Assembly: GCF_000455825.1 (NCBI RefSeq)
Contig: NZ_ATAO01000217.1
Span: 124,001 to 188,000 of the forward strand
Direction of reading: 5' to 3'
Length of the DNA: 64,000 nucleotides
From: Microbacterium maritypicum MF109
GTDB lineage: Bacteria > Actinomycetota > Actinomycetes > Actinomycetales > Microbacteriaceae
Position numbers and translations under genes: made by a program. Every line of letters starts with the position of its first letter. Positions within the stretch are counted from its first letter, which is position 1. The notes under the pieces were generated by a model. It had not been told where the DNA came from. It saw only the letters and a program-made list of their open reading frames with translations, and searched no databases. This document shows, piece by piece, positions 56,425-64,000 of the stretch.

Positions 56425-56430
56425 AGCCTA
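56425..56430 (-). promoter_or_regulatory. -10 element of the riboswitch transcript (TAGGCT)
   Basis: Minus-strand TAGGCT predicts a start near 56418, at the 5' edge of the aptamer. Confidence 0.5.
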
Positions 56431-56458
56431 ACGCGATCGGATGAACGGCGGGGAAACG

Positions 56459-56497
56459 ACGACGCGCCCCGCTCGATCATCGGGCGGGGCGCGTCGT
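56459..56497 (-). terminator. Terminator of the giant surface-protein gene
   Basis: Perfect 14-bp stem (ACGACGCGCCCCGC and its complement, arms 56459-56472 and 56484-56497), loop 11, followed on the minus strand by CGTTT. It lies just after the stop at 56513 and isolates that gene from the riboswitch promoter. Confidence 0.85.
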
Positions 56498-56512
56498 GCG
56501 GATGGAGCGGCG

Positions 56513-59500
56513 TCAGACCTCGACGTCGCGGCGACGCACGCGGGCGATCAGCAGCACCACGGCCCCGACCGCGAGCAACGCGAGCGCCCAGCCGATTCCG
56601 GTGATCACGCCACCCGTGGCGGCGAGCCCGTTCAGGTCGACCGTCGCGGTGGCGGCAGCCGTGACCGTCACGGCCCCGCCGACGCCACTCGCCGTGGCCA
56701 CGTTGACGACTGTGCTCGCCGCGATGTCCGCCGTGGTGAGGGCGTAGGTCACCGGACCGCAGCTCGCCGTGGCGCCGGGAGCGAGGGCGGGGATCGCGCA
56801 GTCGACGACGCCACCCAGCTTCGGGTCGTCGATCTTCACGTTCGTCAGCGTCACCGCTCCCGTGTTGGTGACGGTGAACCGGAAGGCGATGGTGTCGCCC
56901 GCGTTCATCTTCCCGTTGCGGTCGGCATCGACGTAGTCGCCGCCGGTCTTCGTCAGGGCGATGGCCGGCTGTGCCACGAGCGGGGTCACCACGGTGTCGG
57001 TCGCGACCGGCGGGATCTCCGAGGTGCCGGTTCCCGTGGCGGTGGCCGTGTTCTCGATCTCGCCCGCATCGATCTCGGCCTGCGTGAGCACGGCAGGGGC
57101 GCCGGCCGCGCAGACGGTCGACTCACCCGGGGCGAGCTCGGTCGCATCGCACGTGACCGCCGCCCCGAGGCGCGGGTCGCTGACCGTGACGCCTGTGAGG
57201 GTCGTCGTGCCCGCGTTCGTCACGGTGAACGTGTACGCGATGGTGTCACCGGCATCCGTGCGTCCGTTGCCGTTGGCATCGACCACGGCTGCCGCGGACT
57301 TCAGCAGCGTGATGTCGTCGGTGCCCGCGACGCGCACGTCGGCCTCGTCCTGGGCGTCGGCGCTGCCGTTGCGCGACTGCCCCTCGACGGTGGCCACGTT
57401 GTGCACGGTCCCGTCGTCGACGTTCTGCTGCGTGAGCACGTAGTCGACCGGCCCGCAGGTGACCTCGTCACCCGGACTCAGCTCGAGACCGTCGAGAGCG
57501 GCGCAGTCGACCCTGCCACCCAGCAGTGGGTCGTCGAGGACGATGTCGCGCAGCACCGTCGTGCCGCTGTTGCGGATCGTGAACGTGTAGCCGACCGTGT
57601 CACCGGCTCCTGCCCGACCGTCTTCCCCGAGCGCGATCGCTCCCGGGGTCTTGGTCAGCTCGATCGCGCTCGTGCCGGTGATCACGACGTCGGCCGATGC
57701 GTCGTCGCTGACTGGACCGAGCGGGCTGGTGCCGGTCGTCGTGGCGGTGTTGCGGACGATCTCGGCCTCGATGTCGGCCTGGGTCAGCGTGTACGTGAAC
57801 GAGCCACAGTCCGAGGTGCCGCCCGGCGCGAGAGCACCGACTGCGCAGAGGGTTCCCGCACCGAGCATCGGGTCGGTGATCACCACACCCGTGAGGGTGG
57901 TGGTGCCGAGGTTGCGCACCGAGAAGGTGTAGTCGACCGTGTCACCGGCACCGATGAAGCCGTCGCCGTCGGCGTCGAGCACGCGCCCGACGTTCTTGAG
58001 CAGTTCGATCGCCGCGGTACCGGTGATGTCCACGTCCGCCTGCGCGGTGTCGGTCACCGTGCCGATCGGTGCGTTCGCCGTGACCGCGGCCTCGTTGTGC
58101 ACGAGCCCGCCGTCGATGTCGGCCTGGGTGAGCGTGTAGGTGATCGGTGTGCAGGAGACCGACTGCCCCGGTGCGAGCGCGATTCCATCGAGCTCGGGGC
58201 ACGCCACGGTTCCGCCGAGCATCGGGTCGGTGATCACCGCGTCGCGCAGCGTCGTCGTGCCGTTGTTCGTGACGGTGAACGTGTAGTCGATCGTGTCACC
58301 GGCTCCGACGGCGGAGTCGCCGTCCACGTCGACCACGGTCGACGGGTTCTTGGCGAGACTGATGCCGTTGGTCGCCGCGATCGTGACGTTCGCCTCGGCA
58401 TCGTCGGTCGCGGGGCCCTGGGCCGACTCGGCCGTCACCGCGGCGGTGTTGCGCACCGTTCCGGCATCCACATCCGCCTGCGTGAGCGTGTACGAGACCG
58501 GCGCGCAGGTCACCGCGCCGCCCGGCGCCAAAGGTGCGGCGAAGGCCGCGCACGCCACCGCACCGCCGAGCAGCGGGTCGGTGATCGCGGCGCTGGTGAG
58601 CGTGACGTCGCCGGTGTTGCGGACCGTGAAGGTGTAGGCGACCGTGTCACCCGCACCGATGCGTCCGTCACCGTCGGTGTCGGTCGGAGCGCTGACGCTC
58701 TTGACGAGTTCGACCTGCGGCGTTCCCGAGACCGGAACGGTCACCGTCGACGTGTTGTCGCTCGGGTCGGGGTCAGGAGTGCTCGAGGTCACCGTCGCCG
58801 TGTTCGACAGCGTCGCACCCGCGATCGACGGGTCGACCGTGCCGCTCACCGTCGCGGTGAAGGTGGCGCCGACCGCGAGGGTCGGCTGCGTGCACGCGAG
58901 CTGCGATCCGGTGACCGTGCACCCGGGGGTGGCGGTCGACGGATTCAGCAGGCCAGCGGGAAGGGCATCGGAGACCGCGACGGCGGAAGCGATGCTCGGC
59001 CCGTTGTTGGTCACGACGAGCGTGTAGGTCACGGCGCCGTTGAGAGGAGCCGGGTTCGCCGAGATCGTCTTGACGATCGCGAGGTCGGCGGAGGGCGTGA
59101 CGGTCACCGACGCGGTGCCGGTGTTGTTCGACGTGTCAGGATCCGGCGTACGCGAACTCGCCATCGCGGTGTTGGTCAGCTGTCCTTCCGCGTTGACGGT
59201 CGCGGTGACGGTGATCGTCTCGGAGTCGCCCGGCAGCAGGGTGCCCACCGTCCAGCGCGCGTCCTCCATCGACCACGTGCCTGTCGACGGCGTGGCTCCG
59301 GTGAGCATGAACCCGACGGGGAGCAGCTCGTCGAGCACCACGCCGGCGGCCGCCGACGGACCTTCGTTGGTGACCGTGACCTCGAACGTCGCGGTCCCGC
59401 CGAGCGGAACCGTCGGGGTCGAGGTCGTCTTGACGACGCTCACGTCGGCGTTCGGCGCGAGCGTGACGTCGACCGTCGAGGTGTTGTTGTCGGTGTTCGG

Positions 59501-62053
59501 ATCCGGAGTCCCGGAGGTGGTCGTCGCGGTGTTCGACACCACGCCCGTCGCGGTCGTGCTCCACGTGCCCGTGACCTCGATCGCCACCGATCCCCCGGGA
59601 GCGATGTCGCCGAGCTCGCACCCGACCGTCCCTCCGACGATCGAGCAGCCCGGTCCGTTGACGACGACGTCGAGGAATCTCGCCGGGAGCGTGTCCGAGA
59701 CCGAGGCGCCGCGGGCGACGGAGGGCCCCGCGTTCGCAACCCGGAGCGTGTACGTGAAAGAGCTCCCCGGCTCGCCCGTCGTCGGCGCCGTCTTGACGAT
59801 GCTCAGGTCAGCGCTCTGGACGACCTCGACGTCGACCGAGCTGGAGTTGTTCGTGGTGTCCCGGTCGGCCGCGGGGGCCGCGACGGACGCGGTGTTCGTC
59901 ACGGTGCCGACGGGTGCATCGGCGTCGACCAGAGCGTGCACGACCACGTTCGACGGTCCCCCGACGAGGAACGACGCCCAGGTGCACATGATCGAACTCG
60001 CGGTGGATGTGCACGTCGCGCCGGGCGGGGCGTCGACACCCGTCACCGAGAACCCTTCGGGCACGGTGTCGACGAGCGCCACGTTCACGGCGTCCGACGC
60101 ACCGAGGTTGCGTACAGCGAGAGTGAAGTCGATCGTGTCGCCGGCCGAGACCTGCGCGGCGGAGGCCGTCTTCACGACGGCCATGTCGGCGATCACATCG
60201 GGCTGGAAGCTGGTCGACGAGACGTTGTTCGCCGGGTTCGTGTCGGTCGTGCTGGTCGTCACCGTCGCGGTGTTCTGCAGCACAGCGGTGGCGCCGGGGT
60301 TGATCTCCACCACGACGAAGGTTTCGACGGAGCTCGCGCCGGGGGCGAGCGTACCCACCTGGCAGGTGAGCATCGACCCCTGAGCCGTGCACGTGCCCTG
60401 GCCGGGATCGGCGCTGATGAAGGTCGTGTCCGGGTCCAGCGGGTCGGTGACCACGACGTTGCGCGCCTCGGACGGCCCGGCGTTGAAGACCGAGAGGGTG
60501 TAGGTCACCTGCTCGCCGGCGACCGGCGTGGACGGGGAGAACGTCTTGACGATCGACACGTCGGTCTGGGCGGACATCGTGCTGACGACGCTCGCGGTGT
60601 TGTTCGCGAGATTCGGATCGGTGCGGGTGCCCGAGACCGTGGCGGTGTTCGACAACGAGGCCCCGGGGTCGCCCGACGGGGAGAGCGTTCCGGTGATCTT
60701 GATCTCGGTGCTCTGCCCGACCGCCATGTCCGGTACGGCGCAGTTCACCGTCGCGGTGACGGTGCACGTCACGTCACCCGAGTCGACCGTGACGTTCGTG
60801 ATGCCTGCAGGGATGGGGTCGGTGACCGTCACCCCTGTCGCAGTCTGCGGGCCGTTGTTCGTCACACCGATCGTGAACGTCACCGGCTGGCCGGCGACCA
60901 GCGGATCCGTGTCGATGCTCTTGGTGATCGCCAGGTCGGCGGCGGCGTTCACAGGGGTCTGGGTCTCCTGGCTGACCGAGGTGCGGTCCTGGCCGACGAC
61001 GTTGTCGCGGAAGGCGACCCGTGCCTCATTGACGATCGTGGTCGCCGCGGCCGAGACATTGACCTTGGCGTCGAAGGTGTAGCTCGTGCTCGCTCCCACG
61101 CCGATGGACCCGCCTGCAGTGGCCGTACCCCCGTCACCGAGGCGCACCTGCACCGTGCGGCTCCCCGAGGTGTACGAGCCGCGGTCATCGCCGGCGGCGT
61201 CGGTGAGGGCACCCGTGCCCGCTCCGCTGATGATCTTGAGCGAGCCCGGGACGAAGTCGATCCCTGCGGCGAGCACGTCGGACGACACCGACTGCAGCGC
61301 CGGGTTCCCGCCGCCGTTGTTCGTGGTGACCGTGTAGCGCAGCGTGTCGCCCACCTCAGCGGTCGTGCCTCCGCGCGTCAGATTGGTCACCGACTTGTTC
61401 GTGATGAGACAGGGGCCGGTTCCGAAGGTGATGTCGTCGAGGAAGTTGCCGACGGAAGCGCTGCCACCAGCCGAGCTGACCGCCTCGAAGCCGAAGCGCG
61501 TCACCGTCTGACCCGCGGGAACGGTGTACGTGCCGGTGTGCGCGCCCCAGGCCGTGTTCCCGTCGGAGAGGTTGGGGCCGCTCTGCACGAGGGCTCCGGT
61601 CGGGGTGCCGATCACGACGCGCATGACGTCGGTCCCGGTGCGCCCGCGGTGCTTGAGCGACCACGACAGCGTCTGGCCCGGCGTCGTCGCCACGTCCTGA
61701 TAGAGCCGGCTGGGGCTGTTCGCGTTGAGCTCGGCGAACTGCCGCCCCGCGGCGGCGGTGACGCCGTTGAATCCGCTGCTCCACAGCTCGATCTGGTTCA
61801 GGCTGTCGTTCGTGAACCACCCGGGGACCTGGTTCTCGTCGGGGAGCGACACCGAGGCGTTCGGGATCACCGGCGCCTCGAACCCGCCGTTGACGAGGGC
61901 GACCGTTCCCTGACAGCTGGTCGGGGTCTGCGCCGCCGATGCCGATGTCGGAGCGACCGCTTCGGTGACGACGGTGAGGCCAGCAGCCAGCAGCAGTACC
62001 GAAGTCGCCCCCGCGATGGCGCGACGAATGGACAGACGTGGGTGTGCACGCAT
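56513..62053 (-). CDS. Giant DUF11/DUF7507 repeat surface protein with sortase anchor
   Basis: 1846 residues, secreted and wall-anchored. Signal peptide (RRAIAGATSVLLLAAGLTVVTEAVAPTSASA), an N-terminal carbohydrate-binding-like domain to about 210, seven DUF11-type beta domains (each beginning with forms of ADLAIVKT and NNGPS), then six DUF7507-type domains each starting with a D-x-D/N-G-x-G calcium-like loop and GAGDTVxYTF (last to about residue 1800). The C-terminus has LAATG (1810-1814), a hydrophobic helix and RVRRRDVEV: a LAxTG signal as used by class E sortases. Probably a stalk or adhesin. ATG at 62053 chosen because GGGGAG lies eight bases upstream; a GTG at 62074 is the alternative. 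No repeat copy is identical enough to suggest recent expansion. Confidence 0.92.
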   Translation of the reverse strand: MRAHPRLSIRRAIAGATSVLLLAAGLTVVTEAVAPTSASAAQTPTSCQGTVALVNGGFEAPVIPNASVSLPDENQVPGWFTNDSLNQIELWSSGFNGVTAAAGRQFAELNANSPSRLYQDVATTPGQTLSWSLKHRGRTGTDVMRVVIGTPTGALVQSGPNLSDGNTAWGAHTGTYTVPAGQTVTRFGFEAVSSAGGSASVGNFLDDITFGTGPCLITNKSVTNLTRGGTTAEVGDTLRYTVTTNNGGGNPALQSVSSDVLAAGIDFVPGSLKIISGAGTGALTDAAGDDRGSYTSGSRTVQVRLGDGGTATAGGSIGVGASTSYTFDAKVNVSAAATTIVNEARVAFRDNVVGQDRTSVSQETQTPVNAAADLAITKSIDTDPLVAGQPVTFTIGVTNNGPQTATGVTVTDPIPAGITNVTVDSGDVTCTVTATVNCAVPDMAVGQSTEIKITGTLSPSGDPGASLSNTATVSGTRTDPNLANNTASVVSTMSAQTDVSIVKTFSPSTPVAGEQVTYTLSVFNAGPSEARNVVVTDPLDPDTTFISADPGQGTCTAQGSMLTCQVGTLAPGASSVETFVVVEINPGATAVLQNTATVTTSTTDTNPANNVSSTSFQPDVIADMAVVKTASAAQVSAGDTIDFTLAVRNLGASDAVNVALVDTVPEGFSVTGVDAPPGATCTSTASSIMCTWASFLVGGPSNVVVHALVDADAPVGTVTNTASVAAPAADRDTTNNSSSVDVEVVQSADLSIVKTAPTTGEPGSSFTYTLRVANAGPSVARGASVSDTLPARFLDVVVNGPGCSIVGGTVGCELGDIAPGGSVAIEVTGTWSTTATGVVSNTATTTSGTPDPNTDNNTSTVDVTLAPNADVSVVKTTSTPTVPLGGTATFEVTVTNEGPSAAAGVVLDELLPVGFMLTGATPSTGTWSMEDARWTVGTLLPGDSETITVTATVNAEGQLTNTAMASSRTPDPDTSNNTGTASVTVTPSADLAIVKTISANPAPLNGAVTYTLVVTNNGPSIASAVAVSDALPAGLLNPSTATPGCTVTGSQLACTQPTLAVGATFTATVSGTVDPSIAGATLSNTATVTSSTPDPDPSDNTSTVTVPVSGTPQVELVKSVSAPTDTDGDGRIGAGDTVAYTFTVRNTGDVTLTSAAITDPLLGGAVACAAFAAPLAPGGAVTCAPVSYTLTQADVDAGTVRNTAAVTAESAQGPATDDAEANVTIAATNGISLAKNPSTVVDVDGDSAVGAGDTIDYTFTVTNNGTTTLRDAVITDPMLGGTVACPELDGIALAPGQSVSCTPITYTLTQADIDGGLVHNEAAVTANAPIGTVTDTAQADVDITGTAAIELLKNVGRVLDADGDGFIGAGDTVDYTFSVRNLGTTTLTGVVITDPMLGAGTLCAVGALAPGGTSDCGSFTYTLTQADIEAEIVRNTATTTGTSPLGPVSDDASADVVITGTSAIELTKTPGAIALGEDGRAGAGDTVGYTFTIRNSGTTVLRDIVLDDPLLGGRVDCAALDGLELSPGDEVTCGPVDYVLTQQNVDDGTVHNVATVEGQSRNGSADAQDEADVRVAGTDDITLLKSAAAVVDANGNGRTDAGDTIAYTFTVTNAGTTTLTGVTVSDPRLGAAVTCDATELAPGESTVCAAGAPAVLTQAEIDAGEIENTATATGTGTSEIPPVATDTVVTPLVAQPAIALTKTGGDYVDADRNGKMNAGDTIAFRFTVTNTGAVTLTNVKIDDPKLGGVVDCAIPALAPGATASCGPVTYALTTADIAASTVVNVATASGVGGAVTVTAAATATVDLNGLAATGGVITGIGWALALLAVGAVVLLIARVRRRDVEV

Positions 62054-62065
62054 GTGAAGTTCTCC

Positions 62066-62091
62066 CCGGTTCACGGAAGAGCCCGAACCGG
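62066..62091 (-). promoter_or_regulatory. Stem-loop overlapping the surface-protein ribosome-binding site
   Basis: On the minus strand CCGGTTC and GAACCGG form a 7-bp stem with a 12-base loop. The 3' arm shares bases with the GGGGAG Shine-Dalgarno, so folding could limit translation. Confidence 0.4.
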
Positions 62092-62164
62092 CATCTCCCC
62101 CGCTGGAAGGCTAACCCGGGTGTAGCCGAAAGTGGTAGACCCGCCTTCGGACGAAGTCCCCGAC

Positions 62165-62170
62165 TACGCT
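62165..62170 (+). promoter_or_regulatory. -10 element of the aminopeptidase gene (TACGCT)
   Basis: TACGCT predicts a start near 62177, leaving a leader with AGGAAGG before the ATG at 62203. Confidence 0.4.
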
Positions 62171-62202
62171 CGAAGCACCGCGTTCTCCAGGAAGGTCACG
62201 AC

Positions 62203-63486
62203 ATGCCCGTCACCCCCGCAGCCCTCGCCCACGCCGAGGACCTCGCCGACTTCGTCGCCGCCTCGCCCTCGAGCTACCACGCGGCGGCCGAGGTCGCTCG
62301 ACGACTGGAGGAATCGGGGTTCACGCGGCTGCAGGAGGAAGACGAATGGCCTCTTCAGCCCGGTGGGCGCTTCGTGGTCGTGCGCGACGGCGCGGCGATC
62401 GCCTGGGTCGTGCCGTCGGACGCCGCGACCACCACGCCGGTGCAGATCTTCGGCGCGCACACCGACTCCCCCGGGTTCAAGCTCAAGCCGCAGCCGACCA
62501 CCGGTTCGCGGGGCTGGCTGCAGGCTGCAGTCGAGGTGTACGGCGGACCGCTGTTGAACTCCTGGCTCGACCGCGAGCTGCGCCTCGCCGGGCGACTGGC
62601 GCTGGCCGACGGCCGTGTCGTGCTGGCGGACACCGGCGCCCTGCTGCGCCTGCCGCAGCTCGCGATCCACCTCGATCGCGGCGTCAACAACGGGTTGGCC
62701 CTCGACAAGCAGACCGAGACGCAGCCCGTGTGGGGGCTGGGCGACCCGACCGAGGCCGACATCCTCGCCGAACTCGCCGCAGCGGCCGACGTGGCAGCGT
62801 CCGAGATCCGGGGATACGACGTGGTCGTCGCCGACTCCGCACGCGGCGCGGTGTTCGGCAAGGACGACGCGTTCTTCGCCTCCGGCCGTCTCGACGACCT
62901 CGCCTCGGTGCACGCCGGCGTGGTCGCACTCGCGACGCACGAACCGTCCGCGGGCGCACCGATCGCGGTGCTCGCCGCGTTCGACCACGAGGAGCTCGGC
63001 TCGGAGTCCCGTTCCGGGGCCGCCGGCCCCTTCCTCGAAGACGTGCTCGAGCGCGTGTATTCGAGGCTGGGCGCCGATGGATCCGCGCGCCGTCAGGCGT
63101 ATGCCTCGTCGTGGTGCCTGTCGAGCGACGTCGGACACTCGGTGCACCCGAACTACGCCGCCAAGCACGACCCCGTGGTGCAGCCGGTGCTCGGCTCGGG
63201 ACCGATCCTGAAGATCAACGCCAACCAGCGCTATGCGACGGATGCGATCGGCACGGCGTCATGGCGGAGCTGGTGCGAGCGCGCAGGCGTCGCGACGCAG
63301 GAGTTCGTGTCGAACAACAGCGTGCCGTGCGGCTCGACGATCGGCCCGATCACGGCGACCCGCCTCGGCATCCGCACGGTCGACGTGGGCATCCCCATCC
63401 TCTCGATGCACTCCGCACGAGAGCTCGCCGGGGTCTCCGACCTGCACGATCTGGCCCGCACCGCGCAGTCGTTCTTCGCCGGCTGA
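62203..63486 (+). CDS. M18 family aminopeptidase
   Basis: 427-residue cytosolic metallo-aminopeptidase related to yeast Ape1/human DNPEP. Metal and catalytic segments are visible: FGAHTDSPGFKLKP (His and Asp), AFDHEELGSESRSGAAGPFLE (catalytic Glu pair), SSDVGHSVHPNY and the late PILSMHSARELAG (His). Large tetrahedral or dodecameric assembly is typical of the family. Removes acidic or neutral N-terminal residues. Start preceded by AGGAAGG. Confidence 0.92.
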   Translation: MPVTPAALAHAEDLADFVAASPSSYHAAAEVARRLEESGFTRLQEEDEWPLQPGGRFVVVRDGAAIAWVVPSDAATTTPVQIFGAHTDSPGFKLKPQPTTGSRGWLQAAVEVYGGPLLNSWLDRELRLAGRLALADGRVVLADTGALLRLPQLAIHLDRGVNNGLALDKQTETQPVWGLGDPTEADILAELAAAADVAASEIRGYDVVVADSARGAVFGKDDAFFASGRLDDLASVHAGVVALATHEPSAGAPIAVLAAFDHEELGSESRSGAAGPFLEDVLERVYSRLGADGSARRQAYASSWCLSSDVGHSVHPNYAAKHDPVVQPVLGSGPILKINANQRYATDAIGTASWRSWCERAGVATQEFVSNNSVPCGSTIGPITATRLGIRTVDVGIPILSMHSARELAGVSDLHDLARTAQSFFAG

Positions 63487-63491
63487 GCACG

Positions 63492-63523
63492 CGGGCGGTT
63501 CCGGCCCACGCGAAGTCCGCCCG
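63492..63523. terminator. Weak hairpin after the aminopeptidase gene
   Basis: CGGGCGG (63492-63498) pairs with CCGCCCG (63517-63523), loop 18. Starts 6 bases after the stop; no T-run. Confidence 0.35.
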
Positions 63524-63541
63524 GCCGCGCCCCCGCAGTGC

Positions 63542-63547
63542 CAGGAT
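63542..63547 (+). promoter_or_regulatory. -10 element of the NCS1 gene (CAGGAT)
   Basis: CAGGAT ends six bases before the ATG at 63554. Confidence 0.4.
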
Positions 63548-63553
63548 GTGAGC

Positions 63554-64000
63554 ATGACGGACATCAAGCCGGCCCTCATCGAGCGTGCGGGCATCGAGAT
63601 CATCCCCGAATCCGAGCGCACCGCGAAGCCTCGTGACCTGTTCTGGCCGTGGTTCGCGGCGAACGTCTCGGTGTTCGGCATGTCGTACGGCTCGTTCGTG
63701 TTGGGCTTCGGCATCTCGTTCTGGCAGGCGACGCTCGTCTCGATCATCGGCATCGTGGTGTCGTTCCTGCTGTGCGGGCTCATCGCGATCGCCGGCAAGC
63801 GCGGCTCGGCGCCCACCATGGTGCTCTCCCGCGCGGCGTTCGGCGTGCAGGGCCAGAAGGTTCCGGGGATCGTCTCGTGGCTGACCTCGATCGGCTGGGA
63901 GACGTTCCTCGCGATCATGGCGGTACTCGCCACCGCGACCGTCATCACGCAACTCGGCGGTGACGGCGACAGCATCTGGCTGCGCATCGTCGCGACCGTC
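63554..64000 (+). CDS. NCS1 family purine/cytosine permease (3' partial)
   Basis: First 149 residues of a nucleobase:cation symporter. N-terminus MTDIKPALIERAGIEIIPESERTAKPRDLFWPWFAANVSVFGMSYG (by position 1-46) followed by hydrophobic helices, with the family segment RAAFGVQGQKVPGIVSWLTSIGWE in the third/fourth helix region. Takes up cytosine, purines or related compounds; the window ends inside the fourth or fifth helix. ATG follows CAGGAT by six bases. Confidence 0.88.
   Translation, partial: MTDIKPALIERAGIEIIPESERTAKPRDLFWPWFAANVSVFGMSYGSFVLGFGISFWQATLVSIIGIVVSFLLCGLIAIAGKRGSAPTMVLSRAAFGVQGQKVPGIVSWLTSIGWETFLAIMAVLATATVITQLGGDGDSIWLRIVATV

Noticed and set aside
57000..62000. Regular repeats that could be mistaken for a CRISPR array
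   Set aside because: They are protein-domain repeats of about 80-130 codons with diverged DNA, not short identical repeats with spacers.
56441..62125. 1894-residue open frame on the plus strand antisense to the surface protein
   Set aside because: Arg/Asp/Gly/His-rich nonsense composition produced by GC-rich codons of the real gene; no domain, and the minus strand has signal peptide, repeats and anchor.

Overview
The window is high-GC actinobacterial chromosome, most likely Microbacteriaceae and probably Microbacterium. The evidence is about 70% GC with GTG starts, a menaquinone-type MenA, and many families typical of that group (DUF4229, DUF4287, DUF5937 ArsR, DUF6421, DUF6412, DUF7882, DUF11 surface protein). 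No rRNA, tRNA, CRISPR array, insertion sequence or phage module was recognised. The genus is inferred from gene content only.

Layout. 1-1758: DrrAB-like ABC exporter, cut by the window edge. 1891-7773: a minus-strand glycan operon of GT2, polysialyltransferase-family enzyme, a CMP-sialate synthetase fused to a KdsC-like phosphatase, a NeuB-family synthase and a DUF6716 protein; it looks like a system for a nonulosonic-acid surface polymer. 8079-12208: an unknown protein, DUF4229, MenA, DUF4287, a cupin and an ArsR regulator. 12224-14990: Lrp regulator, divergent DUF6421 protein and SDR. 15003-19358: MFS, threonine aldolase, a degenerate Nudix protein, an esterase and a small membrane protein. 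19648-24148: ABC-F protein with a long leader, a NarL-type two-component system, a DUF998 membrane protein. 24376-30550: Lhr helicase, EI24 membrane protein, Nei-type glycosylase. 30631-34959: left-handed beta-helix protein and a PspC envelope-stress cluster (kinase/regulator divergent from a PspC membrane protein). 34970-42480: LysR effector-domain protein, GATase, antiporter, PurU, nitronate monooxygenase, DUF6412-YidC, EamA. 42531-45636: SDR, DUF7882, FHA-CBS-CinA operon. 45654-53129: phosphonate uptake and breakdown operon with divergent GntR regulator. 53384-55410: a kinase/response-regulator pair with a 15-codon gene in front of the kinase. 55411-56430: an EamA transporter behind a guanidine-I (ykkC) type riboswitch. 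56513-62053: a giant DUF11/DUF7507 sortase-anchored surface protein. 62203-64000: M18 aminopeptidase and the start of an NCS1 permease.

The most unusual items are the tiny ORF for MTFWQQVGKFFGLVR, preceded by a full Shine-Dalgarno sequence and lying between a divergent histidine kinase and LuxR-type regulator (a candidate peptide signalling module), and the ykkC-class aptamer controlling a ten-helix EamA carrier instead of the usual small SMR exporter. Across the whole window, about twenty genes show a -10-like hexamer ending 6 or 7 bases before the start codon (10 in one weaker case), a strong sign of leaderless mRNAs. This is why the few genes with strong ribosome-binding sites and long leaders stand out.
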